Shown here: piece by piece, positions 7,832 through 14,215 of the stretch
Position numbering within the stretch: position 1 is the stretch's first letter
How the letters are laid out: each line of letters begins with the position of its first letter
Assembly: GCA_017940895.1 (NCBI GenBank)
Contig: JAGAXM010000010.1
Coordinates: 1 to 32,787 of the forward strand
Source of the DNA: Clostridiales bacterium
GTDB lineage: Bacteria > Bacillota > Clostridia > Saccharofermentanales > Saccharofermentanaceae
DNA: 32,787 nt
Direction of reading: 5' to 3'
Notes under the pieces: model-generated
Told to the model about the DNA's origin: nothing
What the model saw: the letters and a program-made list of their open reading frames with translations, nothing else
Databases searched by the model: none
Made by a program: the position numbers and the translations under genes

Positions 7832-8263
7832 TTATATCAAACCGCCCCTGCCTTTGCGGATATTATCTGCGATCTTAAGGAAACTGTCGGCTTTCATTAT
7901 CGCGATACCTGTACCCTCGTCTCCGAGCACGACAAGGCGGTCGCCGGAACTTATGTCGAAAACCTTTCGGGCTTTCGCGGGGATCACGATCTGCCCCTTA
8001 TCTCCTACCGTGACCACGCCGAAAAGGTATTTTCCCCGCGGCGCGACACCGAGTCCCAGGTTGTCTTCAGGCACATGGTTAACAAGATCATCCAAAGACA
8101 CCCCGAAAGCCTCCGCGAGAAGACGGCTCTTCTCAAGGTCGGGAACGGACTCGCCGGATTCCCATTTCGCGACGGCCTGACGTGTGACGCCGACCTTGTC
8201 TGCAAGATCCTCCTGTGTCATACCATGGAACTTACGAAGCGAGACAAGATTATCCTTTAACAT
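7832..8263 (-). CDS. XRE helix-turn-helix / AbrB (SpoVT-type) fusion regulator
   Basis: This 143-residue regulator joins two DNA-binding modules. Residues about 6-60 are an XRE helix-turn-helix (MTQEDLADKVGVTRQAVAKWESG). Residues about 81-125 are a swapped-hairpin AbrB domain (VGDKGQIVIPAKARKVFDISSGDRLVVL). The gene overlaps the end of the acyltransferase gene by 14 bases and has AAGAAGG before its ATG, so it is the second gene of that unit. The pair of inverted 21-bp arms around the acyltransferase promoter is the obvious candidate binding site, which would make the regulator autoregulatory (inference). Two DNA-binding domains in one chain fit an operator made of two separated arms. Confidence 0.9.
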   Translation of the reverse strand: MLKDNLVSLRKFHGMTQEDLADKVGVTRQAVAKWESGESVPDLEKSRLLAEAFGVSLDDLVNHVPEDNLGLGVAPRGKYLFGVVTVGDKGQIVIPAKARKVFDISSGDRLVVLGDEGTGIAIMKADSFLKIADNIRKGRGGLI

Positions 8264-9344
8264 TTTTGTTTACCTTCTTTCCGCTTATGCCGAGCACCGC
8301 CCATCTTATGAACGGTATTCTCGAGAAGACCTCATTTATCAGGAACGAGCCGCCGAAGCCTGCCGCCACACTTATTATATATATAAGCCATGCGGGCAGG
8401 ATACCCTTCGATGCGATGAACAGAGCAACGGACGAGATGCCGAGATAATGGAACACGTAAAGCCCGAAGCTTCTCTTGCTCATCCATGCAGTAAAGACGT
8501 TTCTGAAGTCCAGGAACTTTGCTCCGAGCGAAAGTACCGCGATGCTCATGAAGTAAGAGCAGAAGCAGAAGCTCCATGTTCTGTTGACCGGTGCATCAGG
8601 GTAAGATTCGCCGAAGTTAAGCACTGTGAAAGCCACAACGGAAGCAACGCCCAATCCCGCGAACAGCCACCAGAATCTCTTGAGCTTATCGATGATCTCA
8701 TCGTGCGAGAAGATGAAGTAGCCCAGTAAAAATGCTATGCCGTACAGACCGAATCTGTAGACTACGATCACGGGTGTATTAAGAATCTGAGCCGCACCCC
8801 AGACAGGAAGTGCCATGAGGATAATGACAATAAGGTTTGCTTTACCGCCCAATTTTCTGAGGCGTCCCTTCTCCAATGCGCGTACAGGGATAAGAACGAG
8901 TGACAATACCCACAGTACCTGAAGGAACCACAGAACTCCCGTTCCGCTTAAGCACTGAATAAGAAAACGTATCGGGGCAGGTACTGCAGATGTATCAAGG
9001 TCTGCGCCGGAAAGCTGCATGCTGACGTAGCCCTGTACCCAACCGAATACAAGAACTCCGATCGTTGAAGGAACAAGAAGTCTTGTTGTTCTGGACTTGA
9101 TGAATTCCTTGGCAGAGTGATTATCAAGATAGAGCTTAGAGCTTATTCCTGCAACGATGAACAGAGCCGTCATAAACCACGGAAAGACCGCATACTGGAA
9201 TACCTCTCCCGGAATGAACGGCGTGCTTGTGATCATACCTAATGTACCCGGATAATGCCTCGCGCCGTAAATATAGAACAAGTGGTACAGGACGACCAGA
9301 ACCTGAATCATCCATCTTACGTTGTCCAAATAGTGCTTTCTCAT
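8250..9344 (-). CDS. Integral membrane acyltransferase (acyltransferase 3 family)
   Basis: The 364-residue protein has about ten hydrophobic segments and opens with DNVRWMIQVLVVLYH, the Arg-x10-His pattern (R10, H21) typical of acyltransferase family 3. These enzymes move acetyl or other acyl groups onto cell-surface or exported polysaccharides, or onto drugs and lipids. GGTGG lies seven bases before the ATG. It is the first gene of a unit with the XRE-AbrB regulator, whose start it overlaps. The flanking operator arms suggest that it is the regulator's main target. The acceptor substrate is not apparent from the neighbours. Confidence 0.88.
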   Translation of the reverse strand: MRKHYLDNVRWMIQVLVVLYHLFYIYGARHYPGTLGMITSTPFIPGEVFQYAVFPWFMTALFIVAGISSKLYLDNHSAKEFIKSRTTRLLVPSTIGVLVFGWVQGYVSMQLSGADLDTSAVPAPIRFLIQCLSGTGVLWFLQVLWVLSLVLIPVRALEKGRLRKLGGKANLIVIILMALPVWGAAQILNTPVIVVYRFGLYGIAFLLGYFIFSHDEIIDKLKRFWWLFAGLGVASVVAFTVLNFGESYPDAPVNRTWSFCFCSYFMSIAVLSLGAKFLDFRNVFTAWMSKRSFGLYVFHYLGISSVALFIASKGILPAWLIYIISVAAGFGGSFLINEVFSRIPFIRWAVLGISGKKVNKNVKG

Positions 9345-9357
9345 ATTTATCCCACCT

Positions 9358-9378
9358 TTGCAACTATCGTTAACATAA
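9358..9378. promoter_or_regulatory. Operator-like arm 1 (gene-proximal)
   Basis: The plus strand reads TTGCAAC-N4-GTTAACATAA. It is the inverted partner of the arm at 9435-9455, matching at 18 of 21 positions. The three mismatches all fall in the four-base spacer. Within the arm AAC-N4-GTTAAC repeats a GTT/AAC half-site. It lies over the probable transcription start. Confidence 0.65.
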
Positions 9379-9406
9379 TTCTATAAGCACAGCAATAGAC
9401 AGTCCA
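9378..9406 (-). promoter_or_regulatory. Promoter of the acyltransferase-XRE/AbrB unit
   Basis: On the minus strand TGGACT (9401-9406) and TAGAAT (9378-9383) are 17 bases apart. Transcription would start near 9371, inside the gene-proximal operator arm, so a protein bound there would block initiation. Confidence 0.5.
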
Positions 9407-9434
9407 CCAAGCAAAGCGAACATTTCATAGCGGT

Positions 9435-9455
9435 TTATGTTAACTTTCGTTGCAA
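9435..9455. promoter_or_regulatory. Operator-like arm 2 (upstream)
   Basis: The plus strand reads TTATGTTAAC-N4-GTTGCAA, the inverted counterpart of arm 1. The 56-base gap between the arms holds almost the whole promoter. This layout suits looping, or two dimers of one regulator. Confidence 0.65.
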
Positions 9456-9462
9456 ACCCCGG

Positions 9463-9804
9463 TTACTGTAACGGCTTAAACAGCGGGATATCCACATCCG
9501 GAAGATCATCTGCATCCGGAAATTCTTCATCAAGATAAGAATAATCTGCAGGCTTCATTCCGTTCGGGATCAGATAGTCATTTCTGAAACTTCTGAAGTA
9601 TTTGGACATGACACTTCTGTCGACATCACTGCTCGCCCAGATAAGCTTTATCGGATGTTCGGAATATTCATCAAATCCGCCCGTGCTGTCGCCCAATATA
9701 TTTGACTTTGTAAGACGCTTGGACCAGAACCACAGAGAGAAAATAGTTCCGAGCGCGCCTCCGGCAAGGATCGATAAGATCAGTACAAGTATAAACTTAA
9801 GCAT
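9463..9804 (-). CDS. Small single-pass membrane protein, function unknown
   Basis: The 113-residue product has one N-terminal membrane segment (residues 2-27, FILVLILSILAGGALGTIFSLWFW) and a hydrophilic, acidic remainder rich in Asp and Pro near the end (DEEFPDADDLPDVDIP). I do not recognise the family. Its ATG overlaps the stop codon of the zinc-ribbon gene in TAATG, and GGGAGGCAGGG precedes it, so the two are translated as a pair. A physical partnership with the zinc-ribbon membrane protein is the natural inference. A short palindrome, GTTACTGTAAC, overlaps its stop codon. Confidence 0.75.
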   Translation of the reverse strand: MLKFILVLILSILAGGALGTIFSLWFWSKRLTKSNILGDSTGGFDEYSEHPIKLIWASSDVDRSVMSKYFRSFRNDYLIPNGMKPADYSYLDEEFPDADDLPDVDIPLFKPLQ

Positions 9805-10973
9805 TATCCCTGCCTCCCTCTTACATACTTCAACGTCTGCGATGACTTCGTCAGGCGAAGCGTATCCCGGAATCTTCTGAGTCTGTTTATTGCACCGGCT
9901 GCGGCCGCACTTACACCTGCGCCTACGTATACCAGGAACTGTACAAGATTCGGATTAACATCATCGTTATACATCCAAAGAAAGAACGATATAACGTGAT
10001 ACAGGATATATGCGAACCCCGCCGCCATTATAAGCGCCGACAATCCCGTAAGTGATATGAACCTCTTCTTGTCGAAAGGAAATGTTCCGACTACTTTACC
10101 CGTGTCTCCGTTAACCAGAACGGTAAGAGGCTCCCCGTTAAACTGCATCGTAATGAACCACGCAGGAAGCATGGCATAAACTTTGTCATCATTGATCTCG
10201 GTATAGGCATAACTGTCTACTATCCTTACATTGTCCGCGTGAACATCGCGGACGATCTCACTTCTGAACATCTCATCGGAACGGCGGTTGGCAGCATTTA
10301 TGATCTCCTGCTCGTTAAGATCGGACATATCCGAATAGAAACCCGCCAGATAATTCTCGTTGAATGGCTTAAGTGCCGTCAGATCAAACGGTTCAAGTTT
10401 CTCGGAAGTATAATCGTTCAGAGCCTTCGAAGCATCGAGAAGAAGATTATTGAATGTGCAGTATCCCGCCCTCTCGTAATAATGGGTCTCCGTTCTCTTG
10501 CCGTTCTGTACTTTTCCTTCAATAAAAGATGCATTATAGTGCTCAGCATTCACGATCCAATAGGGAATGTAAATACCCCTTACCGCCTCGGGCTTAAAGT
10601 GCTTGATATGATACGGCACAAAGAAACTCTTCCGGATCCTTGCGCGAAGGATCATTACCGCCTGTTCCTTCGTTATCGAGAATGGCAGAATGAACTCGGG
10701 ACGCCTCTGTTTTGCCACTCTGTTAAATACAACAGCGGGATTGCCGCAGTAGATGCAGTACGTCGATACCTCGGTACTGTTGACTATGATCTCGCCGCCG
10801 CAGTGATCGCATACATAGATATTACAATCCATGTATTGCTCTTCATATTCCGTCCTGTCCTGAACCTCAACATCGCGCACATCAAAGAACGCTCCGCACA
10901 TCTTGCAGGACATCTTATTTCTTGCCGGATCAAATATCAGGGTTCCGCCGCAGTTCTGACATAAAGAAGCCAT
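9804..10973 (-). CDS. TFIIB-type double zinc-ribbon membrane protein
   Basis: The 389-residue protein starts with two zinc ribbons, C5xxC8...C23xxC26 and C55xxC58...C73xxC76. A long soluble region follows (RRPEFILPFSITKEQAV, then GIYIPYWIVNAEHYNASFIEG) and two membrane segments lie near residues 300-325 and 335-360. Clostridia often carry such TFIIB-type zinc-ribbon proteins. Their role is not known, and likeness of the ribbon to TFIIB says nothing about transcription. AAGGGGAT precedes the ATG. It is coupled to the small membrane protein downstream. The layout suggests a membrane-anchored protein with cytosolic zinc fingers. Confidence 0.8.
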   Translation of the reverse strand: MASLCQNCGGTLIFDPARNKMSCKMCGAFFDVRDVEVQDRTEYEEQYMDCNIYVCDHCGGEIIVNSTEVSTYCIYCGNPAVVFNRVAKQRRPEFILPFSITKEQAVMILRARIRKSFFVPYHIKHFKPEAVRGIYIPYWIVNAEHYNASFIEGKVQNGKRTETHYYERAGYCTFNNLLLDASKALNDYTSEKLEPFDLTALKPFNENYLAGFYSDMSDLNEQEIINAANRRSDEMFRSEIVRDVHADNVRIVDSYAYTEINDDKVYAMLPAWFITMQFNGEPLTVLVNGDTGKVVGTFPFDKKRFISLTGLSALIMAAGFAYILYHVISFFLWMYNDDVNPNLVQFLVYVGAGVSAAAAGAINRLRRFRDTLRLTKSSQTLKYVRGRQG

Positions 10974-11007
10974 TTACTATCCCCTTCTTCAGACTTATTC
11001 CACTGCC

Positions 11008-11016
11008 ATTATATCA
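11008..11016 (-). promoter_or_regulatory. Extended -10 promoter for the zinc-ribbon gene
   Basis: The minus strand has TGATATAAT, a TGnTATAAT extended -10 element, 35 bases before the ATG. Its TGA is the stop codon of the upstream GNAT gene. A small inverted repeat (GGATA-N4-TATCC) lies directly upstream, where a -35 box would be. No -35 match was seen. Confidence 0.4.
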
Positions 11017-11535
11017 GGATATATCTATCCAGTAGCGTTCAAGATACAGACCGCGGTTCTTCTCAAAAACGGTGGATTCATATATACCGCCGTTACTCAT
11101 TATCACCCCGCGGCTTCCCTCATTTCCGCGGATACACGTCACGAGAACCATTTCGAGCCCTATCTTACGGCATTCCTTAAGTGCCATCTTAAGCATCTTC
11201 GTACCGTACCCGTTACGTCTCTCCCCCGGCGATACGCAGTAACCTATGTGCCCGCCGTATTTCTCCAGGAACGGATTGAGACTGTGACGGATCTGTATCA
11301 TGCCGACGATCTTCTTATCCTCTTCTCTTACGCATATGAATTGTGTCGCGGGTACAAGTCCGGGGCGCACTTTGTTCGGGTCTTTACATGCCGTCACGAA
11401 AGCGATCCAACGTTCGGGATCATCATACATCTTAAGTGCACCCGTGCCGTCCATGGTGTCGCTGCACAAAAGTAATTCTCTTCGGAATTCTTTTATCTGC
11501 CTGGCATATTCCACAGTCGGTTCGAGAAGTATCAT
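11014..11535 (-). CDS. GNAT family N-acetyltransferase
   Basis: This 173-residue protein has the acetyl-CoA binding motif of the GNAT fold at GYCVSPGERRNGYGTKML (RRNGYG is the R/Q-x-x-G-x-G loop) and the usual C-terminal NEGSRGVIMSNGGIYE strand-helix. It starts LLEPTVEYARQIKEFRREL, as in clostridial relatives, supporting the ATG at 11535. No ribosome site is visible. TATAAT (11542-11547) stands exactly six bases before the ATG, so a leaderless message is possible. It diverges from another GNAT gene across 38 bases. The substrate is unknown. Confidence 0.85.
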   Translation of the reverse strand: MILLEPTVEYARQIKEFRRELLLCSDTMDGTGALKMYDDPERWIAFVTACKDPNKVRPGLVPATQFICVREEDKKIVGMIQIRHSLNPFLEKYGGHIGYCVSPGERRNGYGTKMLKMALKECRKIGLEMVLVTCIRGNEGSRGVIMSNGGIYESTVFEKNRGLYLERYWIDIS

Positions 11536-11573
11536 ATATACATTATAACCTATCCTTGTAGTATTATATTTTT

Positions 11574-12029
11574 ATGATCGAATTCAGAATTGCTACAGCC
11601 GGGGATATAGATCTTATGATGAGCAGCCGTCTTGAGATGCTGCATGTTGTTAATGATCTGAGTGTCGATTACGAATTCTCTGATGAGCTTATTGATTACA
11701 GCAGAGAGTATTTTCTGAACGGCGATCAGACTACGGTCCTCGCACTCGACGGACAGACTGTGATCGGCTGCGCGTCCATGAGTTACATGACGATTATGCC
11801 GACATTCTCACACCCGACCGGGAAACGTGCTCACCTTATGAACGTCTACACTAACAGTAATTACAGGAGACAGGGCATCGCACGCAGGATGGTTACGATG
11901 CTTATCGATGACGCATGGGGAAAAGGCGCCACCGAGATAAGCCTCGATGCGACCGAATCCGGACACCCGTTATACGAGTCTTTGGGCTTTAAAGATTCGA
12001 AAGAGTGCATGGTGCTTGTACGTACTTAA
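11574..12029 (+). CDS. GNAT family N-acetyltransferase
   Basis: A 151-residue single-domain GNAT. Motif A is MNVYTNSNYRRQGIARRMVTMLI, and the C-terminal ATESGHPLYESLGFKDSKECMVL matches the motif-B end of the fold. No Shine-Dalgarno sequence precedes the ATG. TATTAT (11562-11567) sits six bases upstream, mirroring the arrangement of the divergent neighbour. The O-acetyltransferase and arabinofuranosidase genes follow after 26 bases and may be co-transcribed, but they have their own ribosome sites. The acetyl acceptor is unknown. Confidence 0.87.
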   Translation: MIEFRIATAGDIDLMMSSRLEMLHVVNDLSVDYEFSDELIDYSREYFLNGDQTTVLALDGQTVIGCASMSYMTIMPTFSHPTGKRAHLMNVYTNSNYRRQGIARRMVTMLIDDAWGKGATEISLDATESGHPLYESLGFKDSKECMVLVRT

Positions 12030-12055
12030 ACTTCTCATAATAAGGGGGTTCTTTT

Positions 12056-12688
12056 ATGAGCTACGAATCAGAAAGAAAAAGACTGCTTGAAGGCAAACTG
12101 TACTGCCCTTTCAAGATCCTCGATGACACATGGAATGACGTCCATAAGGCTCAGAAGGAATTCAACGAATCCGAATTCTGGCATGACAACACCGCTTTCG
12201 AGAAGCTTAAGAAGTGCTTCGGAAGTGCGCCGGATGACCTCGTTCTGATCGCACCCGTATACTTCAATCACGGAGACAAAGTTTTCTTCGGCAAGCACTT
12301 CTTCGCGAACGCAGGACTTACCATCCTCGACGAGAACGAAGTCAGATTCGGCAACGACGTAATGCTCGGGCCCAACTGCAATATCCTTGCCGCTTCCCAC
12401 CCGACCGACGCGGTCATACGAAGAGAGGCTCTCGTCTATGCCCTTCCGGTTACCATCGGCAACGATGTCTGGATCGGCGGCAACGTTACGATCAATCAGG
12501 GCGTCACGATAGGAGATGAAGTCATTATCGGTTCCGGCTCCGTCGTTACCAAGGACATCCCTTCACACACAATCGCAGCAGGCAATCCCTGTAAGGTTAT
12601 CCGCGAACTTACCGACGAAGATAAGAAGTACTGGGAAGATCAGCTTAAAGAATATCAGGACTACTGCAAAGAAGAAGAAAGCAAATGA
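12056..12688 (+). CDS. Sugar O-acetyltransferase, left-handed beta-helix (Maa/LacA type)
   Basis: A 210-residue hexapeptide-repeat enzyme of the maltose/galactoside O-acetyltransferase group, which puts acetyl groups from acetyl-CoA on sugars. The Maa N-terminal region (residues 1-60) leads into the beta-helix. The catalytic histidine is H115 in LAASHPTDA. Typical repeats are VTIGNDVWIGGNVTINQGVTIGDEVIIGSGSVVTKDIP at about 132-169, here given in parts: VTIGNDVWIGGN and VTIGDEVIIGSGSVV. It ends with a charged helix. GGGGG precedes the ATG. Its last four bases overlap the start of the arabinofuranosidase gene, so the two are translationally coupled and probably share a sugar context. Confidence 0.9.
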   Translation: MSYESERKRLLEGKLYCPFKILDDTWNDVHKAQKEFNESEFWHDNTAFEKLKKCFGSAPDDLVLIAPVYFNHGDKVFFGKHFFANAGLTILDENEVRFGNDVMLGPNCNILAASHPTDAVIRREALVYALPVTIGNDVWIGGNVTINQGVTIGDEVIIGSGSVVTKDIPSHTIAAGNPCKVIRELTDEDKKYWEDQLKEYQDYCKEEESK

Positions 12689-14202
12689 CCAGGAAAGCCC
12701 GACTTATTACAGATAAAGATAAGACGATCTCCGTTATCGACGACAGACTCTACGGCTCATTCATCGAGCATCTGGGAAGAGCAGTCTACGACGGCATATA
12801 CGAACCCGGACACCCCTGTGCTGATGAAGACGGATTCCGCACGGACGTCATCGGTCTTGTAAAGGATCTTAATGTCCCTGTGGTCCGTTACCCCGGAGGC
12901 AACTTCGTCTCGAATTATTTCTGGGAAGACGGCGTAGGTCCCAAAGAAAACCGCAAGAAAAGGCTCGACCTGGCGTGGAGCACAACGGAACCCAACGAAG
13001 TCGGCATCAGCGAGTTCGTTAAGTGGGCAAAGAAGGCAGACACCTCGGTCATGATGGCAGTCAACCTCGGCACTAGAGGAACCGCCGACGCACTTAATCT
13101 TCTCGAATACTGTAACCTCGACACCGACAGTTACTATGCGAATCTCCGCCGTGAGCACGGCGATGAGAAACCGTTCGGCTTTAAGCTGTGGTGCATGGGC
13201 AACGAGATGGACGGACACTGGCAGGTCGGACATAAGACGGCATACGAATACGGACGCCTCGCAGCAGAGACCGCGAAAGCCATGAAGATGATGGACGACT
13301 CGATCGAATGCGTCGCCTGCGGAAGCGCGAACATCGACCAGCCTACGTTCGCGACCTGGGAAAAGGAAGTTCTCGAACAGGCATATGAATATGTCGACTA
13401 TATCTCACTGCATCAGTACTTCGACAAGAAAGACGGCACTACGGAAGACTTCTTCGCATCGATCGATAATCTCGACGAGTTCATCAACACGATCGCTTCC
13501 ATATGCGACGATGTAAAGAAAGCCAAGAACAGCGATAAGACAGTATATCTTTCTTTCGACGAGTGGAACTGCTGGTATCACACAATCGCACAGGACGATG
13601 AGCGAATGAAGAACGATCCGTGGGGACTCGCTCCTCACCTTCTCGAAGACGACTATACCTTCGAGGATGCGGTAGTAAACGGTCTCGCGCTGATCAAGTT
13701 CATCAACCACTCCGACCGCGTCAAGATCGCGTGCCTCGCGCAGCTCGTAAACGTGATCGCTCCGATTAGAACGGAGAAAGAGGGTCCCGCCTGGAAGCAG
13801 ACCATCTACTACCCTTATGAGCACGCGTCAAAGTACGGAAGAGGAACGGCTCTCAGGGCTCAGATCATCACAGACACACACAACACCGTCAAGCACGGCG
13901 AGGTTACCGACGTCGAGGCTGCCGTTGTCTTAAGTAAGGATGAGGATCTGCTGACTGTTTTCGCAGTTAACAGGAACGTCAATGAAGATATAGAACTCGA
14001 AGTAGAACTTAACGGGTTTGAAGGCTTTACTGCAGCATCCTGGCAGGCGCTCGAGAGCGACGACATGCTCCTCACGAACGACGCCGGTAACGAACGCGTC
14101 AAGCCTGCAGACAAGACAGAAATCATTTTCGGGAACGGAGTGCTCAAGGCCACGCTCAAGTCTTCTTCCTGGAATGTGATCGTATTAAGAAAAGCAGCCT
14201 GA
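12685..14202 (+). CDS. abfA: Alpha-L-arabinofuranosidase, GH51
   Basis: The enzyme removes alpha-L-arabinofuranosyl groups from arabinose-containing oligosaccharides. The 505-residue length, and the absence of a signal peptide, fit the cytoplasmic GH51 type that works on imported oligosaccharides. The acid/base is E174 in MGNEMDGHWQ and the nucleophile is E293 in SFDEWNCWY. The N-terminal YGSFIEHLGRAVYDGIYEP and VRYPGGNFVSNYFWEDGVGP segments are also typical. A C-terminal beta domain follows (from about residue 390). The start ATG overlaps the O-acetyltransferase stop in ATGA. Its TGA stop lies in a hairpin shared with the convergent Na/Pi cotransporter gene. Confidence 0.95.
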   Translation: MTRKARLITDKDKTISVIDDRLYGSFIEHLGRAVYDGIYEPGHPCADEDGFRTDVIGLVKDLNVPVVRYPGGNFVSNYFWEDGVGPKENRKKRLDLAWSTTEPNEVGISEFVKWAKKADTSVMMAVNLGTRGTADALNLLEYCNLDTDSYYANLRREHGDEKPFGFKLWCMGNEMDGHWQVGHKTAYEYGRLAAETAKAMKMMDDSIECVACGSANIDQPTFATWEKEVLEQAYEYVDYISLHQYFDKKDGTTEDFFASIDNLDEFINTIASICDDVKKAKNSDKTVYLSFDEWNCWYHTIAQDDERMKNDPWGLAPHLLEDDYTFEDAVVNGLALIKFINHSDRVKIACLAQLVNVIAPIRTEKEGPAWKQTIYYPYEHASKYGRGTALRAQIITDTHNTVKHGEVTDVEAAVVLSKDEDLLTVFAVNRNVNEDIELEVELNGFEGFTAASWQALESDDMLLTNDAGNERVKPADKTEIIFGNGVLKATLKSSSWNVIVLRKAA

Positions 14203-14215
14203 TAAGGATCAGGCT
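14196..14215. terminator. Bidirectional hairpin containing both stop codons of a convergent pair
   Basis: AGCCTGAT (14196-14203) and ATCAGGCT (14208-14215) form a perfect 8-bp stem around AAGG. The stop TGA of abfA (14200-14202) and the stop of the cotransporter gene (14209-14211 on the minus strand) both lie in the stem, and both proteins end in Ala-stop. On the minus strand GCTTTTCTT follows, supporting termination in that direction. The plus strand lacks a T-run. Confidence 0.6.
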
